From Alentia gelatinosa (Eukaryota; Annelida; Polychaeta; Phyllodocida; Polynoidae): a stretch of 64,000 nucleotides of DNA. Location: contig OX465583.1 in the NCBI GenBank assembly GCA_950022655.1, positions 17,783,318 to 17,847,317 of the forward strand, given 5' to 3'. The translations under genes were made by a program, and so were the position numbers. Shown here piece by piece: positions 42,501 through 53,499 of the stretch. Position 1 is the stretch's first letter. Every line of letters begins with the position of its first letter. The notes below the pieces were generated by a model. It had not been told where the DNA came from and did no database searches. It saw only the letters and a program-made list of their open reading frames with translations.

Positions 42501-45155
42501 TTTTTCTCACTCTATCTAATATCCATTAATATCAATTGACTGAAAATGTGAACACTATTAAACAAAAGTGTCCTTTTTTGCAGGTAAAAGTATTTACGGC
42601 GACCGCTTCCCTGATGAAAACTTCAAGCTGAAGCACTACGGACCAGGCTGGCTGTCCATGGCAAACGCTGGCAAAGACACCAACGGCTCGCAGTTCTTCC
42701 TCACCACAAAAACCACTTCCTGGTTGGACGGCCGCCATGTGGTCTTCGGAAAGGTTTTAGAAGGAATGGTGAGTTTGAATTCCTAGAGAGGTTCACCCTT
42801 CATTCATTATCAAAGATGGGCTTGCAGGACTGCAGAGTTTTACGCATTCTTCGTAATTTCAAGAATTTCGATGCTCTTCAGTGCCAGAATACGGATTGAT
42901 TTTTTATTTATGTTTTTTGGCATCGGCTTGCCACAGAGGTGTTATTGCCACGACCTGACAATCTCAGAATACGGGTTATGGCAAGACCCATCCGTATTAT
43001 TTAAAGATTTTATACCAAATCATCATAACAGATTTCAGTCGCAACCATTACTAGTTTGATGGCAAATTGCAGATTTTGGACAAGACCAAATGCTGATTTA
43101 GACGATTCGGGTTTGGACGCCCTGCGTTTGTAATAAGCGCGGGTTCATCTTGTCTTATCTTTATTCACCTTTTTATGGCACATCATGTAGATGAACTTAA
43201 AAATTCAGCCATATTGGATTTTTTTCCTCATATGATCACTTCAGGCCTCCCAGTGAAAGCTATAAAACCCTATATTCCTACTCTTGAGCCTTTAACCTAT
43301 AAAAATCTATATTTTTTCATTGCCATGCAGAATTATGTATATCAGGAATTTTACAAGTTAACTTTACATAAAGTCAGATTTTCAAATGATAAATCTGCAT
43401 TATCAGTGTAATTAAGAGACCTTAAAAATGTTTAAGAATCAATAATTTATATGACTTCTTGCCAGTCCGGCTAGCCTGTTAGTAATCCAGCACGCATGTC
43501 TAACCTTTTTAGAAATCAAGAACTAAAGATAAGCGAGTCACTATATTTGGACTCCATCATGGTGAATATGTCGACCCTATAAAAGCCCATGTTTTTGGCC
43601 TTTAAAAACCTGTAAAAACTTATATTTTGATTTTCAAAACCTGTTGAAAAGCCTATATTGAGTAAGAGTGGTACTGGGAGGTCTCTCACCTTTTTACTAG
43701 ACTCCTAGGAAATGTATGTATATAGCATTTTACATCATGTTCGTACCTTTGTTCCAACACTTACATTCCAATTTTATCTATTTGGGAAATAGCACGCTGG
43801 CTAAAATGAAAGCTGAAAATTTACTGGACTGTTAGGATTTATTAGGCCATATTCGATTTATGCTAATTTGACCTAGTACCACCACTTGAACTTTCTAGAT
43901 ATTTATTCTGGTATTATCTACTCCCACGAACTTGTACACTGGTTATGAAAGATGGCTCATCACCGTATTTGTTGGTCTCCCCCAGGTATAAACCTACATA
44001 GAACAGTTAAAATCGTGGCCCTAGTTCTTCTGGGGGTTTCTAAACAATTGGCGGTGCTTGGGTGATTAATGCTGAAAGCGTCCCTCAGAGAATACAGGTG
44101 TTGCCGTTCAGCGCAGCCTAACTGTCCACTGTCTCATTACGCGGCCGCTCGGACAAACACCGGGAGTCCGGTGGTATTCATATAGAAACCCACAGCAATC
44201 ACACCTAAAGTGTGAATGGTGGGTGTGATTGCAGGAGTGTTGTTTTTTGGCAGATTAAATTGCTGGAACAAGCTAGGATATTGTATCAAAGAGTCTGAGT
44301 AGTCTAAACTTTATAGTTGATCATTATCTTGGTTTTAACTTGGAGAAAGATAAGCATATTATAGCTAGGCCTGCCAATGTATTTATGGGTATACAATTTG
44401 CGTATACCTGTGTTTTCTAAGCTATATCTAAAGTATCATTGAGATGATATACATGTATGATACATCAAATTGAAGCTGGAATACCATAGAATACGATGGA
44501 ATCACTGATATTTCTCGGCAAATGATATACACGGGTATTATGAATGTATTACGCTCACATACTGAGTGATCCAATGCTAGTGAATATATAGGGTAAGACG
44601 TGGCGGTTTCGGTGCTACCCCTATCGCATTTACGACCACAAAATTTTCTCCCAACGCAAACCTCACACGAGGTTACACGAACGGAGAAAACTTACCCCCA
44701 ATGCTAGTGAATACGTTGTCAGGGGCTTGTTTGGCTGCAGGCATTGTGTAACCAACCAGATAAAGTGCGACACCAGCCTACGGAAAAAGGCCTATTGTAG
44801 CGTGGCAAAGAGAGTGAAGTCTGCACCCCCGCGTGGCATGGTGAAATGAATGCCATTTGAATGAAATGATGTGAGACGCCTCTGATTTTCCTATGATGTA
44901 TACTTGATGTATGTAATCTGCATTTAGAAAGTCGAACGGGAGATTAAAAATGTCCAGAAGGATGTTTGTAATAAGCTGCTGCTTTTCCTATGTTAACTTC
45001 ATGTATTAACTGTCTTTCAGAAAGTGGTACGGGAGATTGAGAACGTCGAGAAGGATTCGCGGGATAAACCACAGAAAGATGTGGTCATCGCCGACTCTGG
45101 CTCAATCGAAGTAGAGAAACCCTTCGCTGTCTCAAAAGACGCCGCGGAGGAGTAA
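39488..45155 (+). CDS. PPIB: Peptidyl-prolyl cis-trans isomerase B (cyclophilin B), five exons
   Basis: Joining exons 39488-39598, 40594-40710, 41767-41872, 42584-42768 and 45021-45155 gives a 217-residue protein with all GT-AG junctions in phase. Residues 1-23 are a signal peptide ([20 protein letters not shown]), so the enzyme works in the endoplasmic reticulum, catalysing proline isomerisation in folding secretory proteins such as collagens. The catalytic and cyclosporin-binding residues are all visible: [15 protein letters not shown] (Arg, Phe, Met, Gln), [15 protein letters not shown] and [10 protein letters not shown] (Trp, His). Length fits the family. The C-terminus SKDAAEE differs from the vertebrate one, so how it is retained in the ER is unclear. 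Introns 1, 2 and 4 exceed 900 bp and carry foldback and dispersed repeats. AATAAA follows the stop at 45166. Confidence 0.95.
40594..40710 (+). CDS. PPIB: PPIB exon 2
   Basis: Acceptor TTTATTTTCCAG and donor GTACGT. Encodes [20 protein letters not shown] and onward to [10 protein letters not shown]. Phase 0 at both ends. Confidence 0.93.
41148..41465 (-). repeat. Foldback repeat in PPIB intron 2, inverted copy of 4116-4420
   Basis: A palindrome at 41157-41309 (arms with AAACCCACTCGATGAAAATA and its mirror) plus the leader in reverse orientation at 41310-41465. The stem and leader match those at 4116-4420 closely, with a longer loop (CACGAAGCGAAGC repeated). Confidence 0.8.
41440..41720 (+). 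repeat. Foldback repeat, abutting copy with another stem
   Basis: AATACCGGGGTGAGATAAAA leads into a palindrome with GAACTGCATTGAGATCC and CAGTGGCTACGGATC arms, the stem type also seen in the BMPR1 intron. It shares its head with the neighbouring inverted copy. Confidence 0.6.
41767..41872 (+). CDS. PPIB: PPIB exon 3
   Basis: Acceptor CTCTTTCAAG, donor GTGGGT. Encodes the catalytic [18 protein letters not shown] region. The acceptor ends AAG, not CAG; an alternative AG three bases on would drop one residue. Confidence 0.92.
42584..42768 (+). CDS. PPIB: PPIB exon 4
   Basis: Acceptor CTTTTTTGCAG, donor GTGAGT. Encodes [20 protein letters not shown] through [16 protein letters not shown], which includes the active-site Trp and His. 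Confidence 0.95.
44087..44795 (+). repeat. Dispersed repeat, copy B, in PPIB intron 4
   Basis: Direct-orientation partner of copy A at 38384. It is longer because a 112-bp insertion (44586-44697) splits it. PPIB exons 1 to 4 lie between the two copies. Confidence 0.8.
44586..44697. mobile_element. 112-bp insertion with 15-bp target duplication
   Basis: CCAATGCTAGTGAAT occurs at 44571-44585 and again at 44698-44712. The sequence between has inverted ends GGGTAAG and CTTACCC. Copy A of the host repeat lacks the insertion. A 15-bp duplication suits LINE-driven insertion, whereas inverted ends suit a DNA element, so its class is open. Confidence 0.7.
44923..44970 (+). pseudogene. Duplicated start of PPIB exon 5 (decoy exon)
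   Basis: GCATTTAG followed by AAAGTCGAACGGGAGATTAA copies the acceptor and first ~40 bases of exon 5 at 45021, 93 bp downstream, with several differences. Translated it reads [13 protein letters not shown] and soon meets a stop. It could be a dead duplicate or an alternative terminal exon giving a different C-terminus. Confidence 0.75.
45021..45155 (+). CDS. PPIB: PPIB exon 5
   Basis: Acceptor ACTGTCTTTCAG. Encodes [20 protein letters not shown] through the C-terminal SKDAAEE and stop TAA at 45153-45155. Confidence 0.95.
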   Translation, partial: KVVREIENVEKDSRDKPQKDVVIADSGSIEVEKPFAVSKDAAEE

Positions 45156-46842
45156 TTCACTCAGAATAAAGTTTGTTAAAAAAATAAGCTATAGCGTCTG
45201 TGTAAACCGCTATTCAGACTCACAGAAACAGGAGTAACTTGTACTCCGTAATCTCGAGGACCAGCTCTAGAGTTTATTCACTATTTTTTTCACTGTTTTC
45301 CTTATTTTCAAAGTGGTGTTCTCATTGAAACCCTTGTAAACATCAGAAAAGCGTGTGGAAGTTGAATGTGTAAAATGTGGTTCCGCGGTGGTTGATGTAT
45401 TGTTAGACCTTCATTTCTGTATTTGGATATTCCACCTCAATCGGTTCTTTGCACGCAAGAAGTGAGAATGAGTCTCTGTGGGAAGTAGGAAAGATGTGAC
45501 ACTTAAGGGACATCGTGTGAAAATAATCTTGTTTGAGACAAGTATTTATAGAAATTTAAATATTTCACCTAAAAAACAGGCAGTAGTCCGATATATTAGC
45601 AACATTCATTTACAATATTTCAGTCTTACATCTTTTAGTGCATTGACAGGAATTTGTTGCTTTAAGGTGATAGACTTTGTACCATTCCAACATGAAAGTG
45701 ACTTTAATAAAAGTGTCTTTTGGTACTTTCTAAGATGGTGTGCGACTTCGTATTTACACATTCTAGGGAATAAATCCCGGCGAATCAATAATATCGTTGT
45801 GTGTGTGTGTGGGGGGGGGGGGGGGATGTCATACCTCACTGTTATCGATTAAACCTGTTTTCCTGTAGTTTGCTTTATGTCAGAATATTTTGCAAAACCC
45901 AACGGAATCCGTGATAGATATAGAAGTACAATCTAAGGACTATCCACGAGTAAATACCCCTGCCCCCGACCTCTATCTTGTACGCATCCCCAGTCATTGC
46001 TTTGGCAAAACCGAACCAGTTTTTCTAATATGCAAAGTGAGCGCAAATTTGTTGAGGTGTATTATTTAGCTTGAAAGGCTTGATCTTCTGTTGTTATGTA
46101 CACAAACATTTCAAAGTTTGTGTACATTGTCAATGCCAGTCCCCGAGCCTCCGTCAGCCACCCACCCGATACAAATTCTGTGCAGATTGTTTTGAGACAA
46201 CCACATACCCTACATACATGTTCTATATACCATTAGAAAGACCTGAAACTGTACTACTGTAAACATTTTAGATCAATTGGATAGATTGTTTCATTAGTTC
46301 TCAACTGGTAGCTCAAAAGTATGTTGTTTGTTTCGCCAAATCCTACCTGAACATCTCTGACCCTCCCTCTCCATACCCATTTTCCATGAAAATTGACTTA
46401 ATTCTATATTTTTTCACGTAAATAACATAGTATAACTCACAAGTTAGGGTTTTATACTTTTAAATGACAACATAGACCTGAATTGCCCCAGTCTCCACAT
46501 TTCAATTTGTCTGCACTGTCAATGCCAGTCACCGAGCCTCCGTTAGTCACCTGCCTGATACAAATTCTGTGTGGATTGTTTTGAAACAATCACATACCCT
46601 ACATACATGTTCTATATATCATTAGAAAGGCCTGAAACTGTACTTTTGTTTGAACATATTGTAAGACGAAACAAATTGAAAATCGCTGATAACCAAAATA
46701 ATTCTCATAGCCATCGTATGGCTGATTCATTCCGGCTTTTGCCTGTCCTCCACATAGAACTAACCAGAGCGTTGTCTGTATATGTGTGAATAATCGTGTT
46801 AGTGAATCGCGCTAGCGAACGTGAAATACCTCCGACCACCGG
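45156..46842. other. Intergenic: polyadenylation signal, GT/G run, duplicated block
   Basis: AATAAA at 45166 serves PPIB. GTGTGTGTGTG plus a G15 run lie at about 45797-45826. A ~140-bp block occurs twice, at 46120-46262 and 46513-46650 (shared ACCCTACATACATGTTCTAT). The frames at 45478-45852 and 46571-46789 are not supported as genes. Confidence 0.55.
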
Positions 46843-47990
46843 TCATAGTTCCATAACCGACATAACGGTATCATAGCGATCATGAAACGGGGAAATCTCA
46901 ACATGATCGCACTCTGGCAAACCTTCTGACCATGGACCAAAGAAAAAATCATCAGATACAAATCCCCAAAACCCGTACATTAACGAGTCGGTGACTAGAA
47001 AATCGCACTTACTACTTTTGACAATAAAAGACCTTACGTTGAAAATAGAAGTAAATGTACACCACCTCTGAAAGTCAGCAGTAACTGCTGCATCCAACTT
47101 TACCATACCATATTTTGCGATTTTTTAGCAATTCATAACTGGATTGCATGTGAGGCCTCCATGAACTATAATAGCACAGTGAACTAAATAGACCACTAAC
47201 CTTTCCAAGTCTTATAGCTAATCTAAGGTTTAGCCAGAGCTTCTTTAGTTTCCTAAGTACTTTTTCTTTAGGAAGTGATAACTCCATAGTTTTTGAATTA
47301 ATCTCTATTCCCAGAAAAGTAAATATTTGGGGTGGGTGTACTACTATCTTCGGATTCATCTCAAATCACAAAGATTCCAGGGTATTTTTTAGTACCTTCT
47401 GAACCTTTTAACAACCCTCCTTTGTTTCAGCAAAAACAAAAAAATAATCAAGGTAATTTACACAATTCTTAAAACCTTTTTTAAAAAATGGCTTTATTGC
47501 ATTCGATTCGTACATTAAATCGCTCTTTCAGCAATAGTGTGGGTGAACAGAAGGGACAAAAACAACATTCAACGACAAAATCTGAACACTTGTTGAAAAT
47601 GAAAGGACTGCTTTTTGCTCCCAAACAAAGGCGATTATCAAAATATAATTGGTCAATTTTGTCTCCCATACACCAGCTAAAGCCCTGGTATTTCCTATGG
47701 TGTGGGCTTACATGTATGGCTTTGTAAGCATTCTTAATGTCCAAGATACCCCAATATCCCTCCTTAGTCACCATATCTTCTGCCATATCCACACGTTTGT
47801 ATCTAAAAGGAGGTGCCACAACGTCCATATGATTATTGATAGTATGACCTAAGGGTCTCTGGCAGGCCGTGATTGGTCTCAATGAACAATCTTTCTTAAA
47901 AATCGAGCCTAACGCGTGGACACATACTGGTACAGAGTTGACCATAGAAATTTTCCCTTCCTTAAGTTCAGAATGAATTTTTTCACACAT
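46843..47990 (-). pseudogene. DIRS-like reverse transcriptase and RNase H, decayed
   Basis: Reading right to left: RT entry block SLRPITACQRPLGHTIN and motif A GILDIKNAYKAIHVSPHHRK (in 47481-47990); then LYFDNRLCLGAKSSPFIF; a changed catalytic block NYLDYFFVF near 47440, where the second Asp of YLDD is Tyr; then FTFLGIEINSKTMELSLPKE (47359-47075) and an RNase H block DFQRWCTF and LVTDSLMYGFWGF (47106-46843). The order and wording fit DIRS/Ngaro-type elements, which use a tyrosine recombinase and not an integrase. No recombinase is readable here. Several stops and frame changes make it inactive. Confidence 0.75.
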
Positions 47991-48238
47991 CTCCGAGTAA
48001 AATGGTTCTTTCTCTATAGAGGAATAATTTGAACAAATGTAACCTTCATGATCACCTGGATCTACTATGTCAAATCCACTACAAATACCTGTAAATTGTT
48101 ACTATCTGAGAGACTAGTAAACTAAATGAGTGACTCCAAGGCTTCGTCCCGTTACAAGCTTTATTGCAGATGGTGTTACAATGCGCTCTCTGACCGGACT
48201 GACTCGAGTATGTCGAGATCAGGATTATATGCTGCGTC

Positions 48239-49218
48239 TCAGCCGCGTGGGGGCAACCCGTATTGATCGTAACCAAGGGGGATTACCTCACGCGGCGTGA
48301 CACGCAGCCGGCTTGATCCATAAGGCCGAGGGATATAATCTGTATGTTTAACATACCGATATTTTGGATCGTGACAAAATATGTATAATGCGTTATGAGA
48401 TGGAAATTCGAAATTATTAAGCATTACCGCACATCTACAAGGTTTGAGTTGAAGAGGTACATCGTTCAAACGATAAATGTATCATAACAACTTTGAGGCA
48501 GTTTTCCCACTTGAATGTCACCGTAGATGCATATAGACTATAGCCATGCCCCTTTCCAGTTTCAAGGGTAAATCACTAACATCTTCACATAAATTAACTT
48601 CTGAGTATGAACAAGAATGATTGTTATCACACATTCCATCGTTCAAATCATCAGAAAACTTATGTAGAAATAATCATAGCATCCATTGAAACCAACCGAT
48701 CATTTCCAGCATCAACTGTTTGGCTACCATACAATTCACCAACCTGAGATGAAGATGTTCCCAATACTGTAGGGCCAGAAACTGACCCCACAGCCTCGTC
48801 CTATTTGGATTATTTGAGTTTCTTGAATACATCGCAATCAATTTTGGGATGATCTGATTCAAAAATGGTGCACTTATGGTCTTACTTACAATCAAAGAAG
48901 CTGCAAGTACCCTCCTGATAGCTCATACAAAACAAACTTGCCTTCCTTACCCTTTTGCTTTGTTACAGATTCTTTGGTCGCCTGCACACCTTTTTTCTTA
49001 GTGATTTCTCTTGTGGGATCTGCCTCTAAAAATCGCGTTGCAAGACCTTGATCACCTGCCTTAAAGCAATGATAACCCTCTCTTATTACTTTGTGCGGAC
49101 TTCGGCATCGTAATGAATCAAAGCAGCAGTAGTAAATGTTATAGTATTGGCTTTTTCGCACAAAAAAAGCAATGTGTTGAAGGATACCTTTCACTTTCTT
49201 GTCCATGGTACCGTACAC
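48239..49218 (-). pseudogene. Probable DIRS-like upstream coding remnants
   Basis: Minus-strand frames at 48239-48469 (VPLQLKPCRCAVMLNNFEFP) and 48892-49218 lie upstream of the DIRS-like RT in the same direction, where ORF1 and the RT lead-in would be. Matches are weak, so this is an inference from position. Confidence 0.3.
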
Positions 49219-49557
49219 AGTTTGATCCTAAGTAAGTCAACAAATATATCAGTATATCAAATATTTCTTCGATCTCTCTTCCTTGGGTAAGAATCGTTTT
49301 ATGTTGAATTTATGTTACCATCTTTACTCCGTTTATCGCAATACACTGGTTTCCCTCTCTCTCTTGACTTTAGACAATCTTGTCCCGCCTTTTGGAACAA
49401 TCACTGCCCTGGATGGCGTATCTGAAGACAAATAACTCGACTCAGAATCTGTCGTCGACAAAGCCCTCCCTCTGCCGCAATGCACTTTTCTGTACGTTTT
49501 CTTCACATTTTGTCTGCTTCTCCACCGACGTGTCACCCAACCGCATCTTTTCACCCC

Positions 49558-49602
49558 CGCGCTGGTTTCCTGGCGTTAATCTCACCCCTGGTATTTTTAC
49601 AC
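49558..49602 (-). repeat. Foldback-family leader fragment
   Basis: On the minus strand it reads AAAATACCAGGGGTGAGATT followed by AACGCCAGGAAACCAGC, the shared head of the foldback family. The same fragment recurs at 50540-50585. Confidence 0.5.
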
Positions 49603-49958
49603 CATCTTTAATAGTAGTCGCATCACCACTCAGCTGTGACGCGTCCGCACTGCAACTCAGCTCCCTGCTTGTGCTTGGTTGAGGGCCACTCGTCGTCTGC
49701 CTGCCACAATGCGCCTTCCCCTCCAGCCTCACCAAACGTTTCCACGTTCCTTTTCCTCAAGGCGATACTTGTTGCCCTCCTCGTGTTTTGTTTTGTTTTC
49801 TCCACCGCTTATATTCTCCGGATTTTTTTCATCGTCCAACCAGAATTTGACGCATTTCGAGCCCATTGGTTTGTGGTACTTAGTGCTACAAGCAAGACAA
49901 TACCTTAGTCGAGATGCCATCTCGGCCAGGAACTTCGATGAATATAGATTGACGGTGT

Positions 49959-49984
49959 CCTGAATAAGGTAAAAATACCGAAAC
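49959..49984 (+). ncRNA. Hammerhead-like core, degraded
   Basis: CCTGAATA, then a perfect GGTA/TACC stem with AAAA loop, then GAAACGTTGAC. The fixed G of CUGANGA is T, so it is probably dead. It resembles Penelope terminal motifs. Confidence 0.3.
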
Positions 49985-49992
49985 GTTGACAA

Positions 49993-50768
49993 ACACGTCC
50001 TAATTCCTGAAGTCCAATCTGTGATTCACCATAATATGACTAATAAAAGACTATCAAACATCAATCGACTCAAAGTTTTGTGGTTTTTTTACTTACTTGA
50101 ATGTAGATGAAAAAAATTGTGTGTGGTAGACTTGAGCAAGGCGGTAGGAATGGCCGATCTAGAAGTTAGGTGGGCGGTAGCGAAATCACCCACAGGTGTC
50201 CCCACAGTGTAGAGTGTGACCGCCTACCGGTGCCCCCTTCGGCATTTCTTGGTAATATAAAACCTTAATAGAGTATTAAGTTACTCACATAAGCAAAAAC
50301 AATATGCTGAAGAAGAAAACTTGTGATTTTCATGAATAAGAGGAGAGCTGTCAGCTCTGCTCTTCTCACTCCTTTCTGTGCTGTACTGTTACGCCATCTA
50401 ACGTTACCCGCTGTCTCTTTCACATGCACTTCTTAGCGTGTGAGGCAGCCTGACTTGTTAGCGTGACCTGTACGCCTCAAGTGGTTGTAAAAGAGACTGA
50501 CCCGCTATATAAGAAACCCCATATACTGTAGAAGGCATGCTGGTTTCCTGGCGTTAATCTCACCCCTGGTATTTTTTCTCCATATACTTAAAGGCATATC
50601 CTACAATAAACAGTGGCGCCACCTGGTGATTTTCAATAACCAGCAATTATCAATTCAAACAAGTTTTTTTACTTATTCTGATGCTAAATATGTGAAGTAT
50701 AATAGATTATCGAATTTCACCTAACCCAACAGGTAAATTAAAGTAATTTACATTGGATAGTATTATAC
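49993..50768. other. No gene seen
   Basis: Non-coding, apart from the foldback fragment. There is a short inverted pair (GGCGGTAGGAATGGCCG / ACCGCCTACCGG) near 50140-50230. Confidence 0.4.
50540..50585 (-). repeat. Foldback-family leader fragment
   Basis: A second copy of the fragment at 49558, here continuing into ATTTTTTCTCCATA before being cut off. Confidence 0.5.
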
Positions 50769-50910
50769 GGAAACTGGCTTACTGTCTTCGTACGTCAAAA
50801 ATACGCGGTGAAATTGTTGATCACATACATCCCGATGCCCTAGGCAGAGGGATGTATGTGACCAACAGTTTTACCAAGTATTTTGACGTATGAAGACAGT
50901 CAGCCTGTTT
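50769..50910. repeat. Palindrome, ~60-bp arms
   Basis: The left arm has ACTGTCTTCGTACGTCAAAA and GATCACATACATCCC. The right arm has GGGATGTATGTGACC and TTTTGACGTATGAAGACAGT. The loop is near TGCCCTAGGCA. It resembles the foldback family in form but shares no stem sequence. Confidence 0.75.
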
Positions 50911-51439
50911 TCGTGTTATTATATACCTAAAAATGGCGAAATTTTACCTGGTCACGTGATCACATACCCCGTACGTCACAGTGTGGCGGACGGGTATAAA
51001 TACGCCATGGGTAGGAGCGGGCAGTATGTGTAGGATATACTACCACAGGTATATAATAATAGATGAGAACTGTACTGAAAAATATGGTTTTCTTCAATGA
51101 AAACAAGGATGGTGACCTATACTTTTTAGAACTTAAGTCTATAGCACTCCACACTAGCTATTTCCTGTGCAAGCTTGAAGAAAATGACATGGGTTTTACT
51201 ATGTGAAAACTAACTTTTTAGAATTCCTGTATATTCTATTATAATACAGTAAAACCCAGCGTAGGCAATGTGACCCCCCAATTTCTAAGTTAGATATGAG
51301 GACTTCAGTTCATATCCAATTTTGAGGAAAATAACATGGGTTTTAGCACGGATTTGGACGTATAGATCCGTGGTTTTAGTTTTCAAGTCAAATTGTCTGA
51401 TATGCCTTTAAGATTGAGAACGCGTATCCAACGTCCATG

Positions 51440-51690
51440 AGGTAGGCCTATTTAGGAAATGTATCCAATGGGGGATTATGTCACAAATTGTTAGCCCATT
51501 TGTCAATGTGAAGGGTGAGGTAAATTCAGAAACCGATTCAAGTCTAGGGTCAGAACTCGATCCCATCTCCTTTGAATTGCCTAGTAATTCATGCAGCTTC
51601 GCCTATTGAATTACTTCGCGATTCAAACTCGATGGGATACGAGCTCTGACCCTAAACTTTCATAGGTTTCCTATAAAGTCAACATACCCA
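51440..51690 (+). repeat. Foldback repeat with a third stem
   Basis: The head AGGGTGAGGTAAATTCAGAA is followed by a palindrome at about 51530-51675. Arms carry TAGGGTCAGAACTCGATCCC and GATGGGATACGAGCTCTGAC, and the loop CAGCTTCGCCTATTGAATTA matches the copy-1 loop. It ends GGTTTCCT as copy 1 does. Confidence 0.7.
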
Positions 51691-52151
51691 CAACAAGCAC
51701 AGGAGCAATATTCTTGTCAAGATTACTTACTTAGACTTACTCGCTAGTCGCGTTGCAGCCCAGCCATACCATATTCTTGTCAAGATTAGCTTGCAGATCA
51801 GTGGTGCGAAGCACATCAGGAAGTAAGGTACAACACACCACCGCCGCACACACATTACATTGTACCAACACACTAGCGGATCCAACACCCTCAAGGTCCA
51901 TCAAAACCCCGTCACTAATGTAGCGACACCTGTAGGCTGTACGGGGTGGGAGAGGCTCAACCTTCCAGTGTGTGTAGAACCCTGCTTCGAGAGCACACTC
52001 TGAAAGGGACAATTCTTGCTCAGAACAGTTCTATTAGATGTTTGGTTTTACCCTGTGGAAGGGGACCCCCACCCCCTTAAAGGGACACTTTAATTCAATA
52101 AGTTTTGGACTAGCAGTGGCCTCAGAATAGGGGGGGGGGGGCAGGGGGGCG

Positions 52152-52188
<37 letters not shown>

Positions 52189-52900
52189 TTTTGCCAGCCA
52201 CAATATAATCGGCAGCTTCAGTTTTAACTCAATCAAGTGTAAAAACTGCCTTGACTTTTTTGCATGCAATGATAGCTAAGCTCTGACTTTTCATGGTGGA
52301 AAAATGTCAATGTCTGACCTTTTCACGTGTAATGATGGCTAAGACCTGACTTCTCGCAGATTTACGGTAAATCCTGTGGAACAGGCCAATGTCAGTCTGA
52401 CTTCATACCAAGAAAGTCAGCAATTTTTCAGTTCGCCCCCCCCCCCCCTTTCAAAATTTTCCAACGCCTCTGACTAGTGCTCAATACTATGAGAAAATCC
52501 AGTTGCTGAGCCCATCGTTATTGCAGACTAAGGTCCGTTATTACGGCACAAGAGACCGAATGGCACCATTACGGAATTGGTTACTAAGTTTCCTTATTCA
52601 GGGATGCAAGTCGGGAATGAGGGAATAGTCGGAAATATAAACCCCTATGGTAATGGCTCTGTTTCAGTGAATTGGGGATTCCCCTTTTTACTCAGTAGCA
52701 AAACAGTAGACTAGCCTCAGTCCCTTAGTATAGAAGATAATTTTTGGATTTAATGGAGAATTATAACTAGTCAAATGTTTCCCAAAATAACACTAAAATT
52801 TCAATCTGCGAGATCGTTGAATTTGTTACAAGTAACATAAGAAATGTGCAAATAGATACATGTAAAACACAAAATAAAATAATAAAAAAAACGCAAGACT
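51691..52900. other. No gene; simple repeats
   Basis: G11 at 52131-52141, a CA repeat at 52154-52187 and a C run at 52437-52448. The 91-codon minus frame at 51737-52012 has no family features. Confidence 0.55.
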
Positions 52901-52909
52901 TAAACAACT

Positions 52910-53080
52910 CTATGCCGCCCAAAAGGCCGGAGTTTGACGGAATCAGGCCGGCACCGCTTCCCGGGTAGTCCCGTCTATATTGCCGGCCCATAGCGCGGCC
53001 GACTGAGGCTCAGTGGCCGCCACTGCTTCCCGGGTTCTCCCGCCTTTGTTGCCGGCCCGTGGTACGGCCGTCAAGGCGTC
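52910..53080 (+). repeat. GC-rich duplicated motif
   Basis: GCTTCCCGGGTAGTCCCG...GCCGGCCC occurs twice about 65 bp apart in an otherwise AT-rich region. Confidence 0.6.
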
Positions 53081-53499
53081 AAATATATCATGTAATGAGG
53101 ACTGCTACCAGTAGGTATGAAAGTTCGGAATTCCGTCAATTGACGGAGAACTTGCATCCCTGCTTATTAGTATAGTTCATATCAGTTTTCATATCAAATA
53201 CTCGACAGATGGCTCGGTCATGTTGATCGTATAAACAACACCTTTAGAATAATTAAGAAGACAAACTATTGTGAATAATATTTTATTGGAAATCGTTTGC
53301 CACATAACAATTGCCCCTAAGTTTGGTACTCTGGGATGGCAAGTGTATAATTTACAAATGATACTGCATAGTTACAAAATCTACATATAACGTCTTGGTG
53401 TGACGTCATAAAAGCAAAATGGAGGCGAAGCCATGCCGGCGGCGGTGTTCGGACATACATGTTTGTTTGTTTGTGGTTTAACATACATGTACTTGTCTC
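53081..53499. other. No gene seen
   Basis: AT-rich non-coding sequence leading into the minisatellite. Confidence 0.4.

Larger units (their letters stand above)
49333..49992 (-). pseudogene. DIRS-like Gag-type remnant with Cys motif
   Basis: From 49918 leftwards the frame reads MASRLRYCLACSTKYHKPMG followed by SKC, a small Cys-His cluster of the kind seen in ORF1 of DIRS-like elements. Lys/Glu-rich and Ser/Thr-rich sequence follows in shifting frames. A plausible Gag, not proven. Plus-strand frames at 49380-49963 are shadows. Confidence 0.35.

Noticed and set aside
45478..45852. 124-codon plus-strand ORF
   Set aside because: No domain. It crosses a GT and G run and lacks support as an exon.
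52154..52187. CA dinucleotide run as a regulatory element
   Set aside because: An ordinary microsatellite; nothing around it suggests function.
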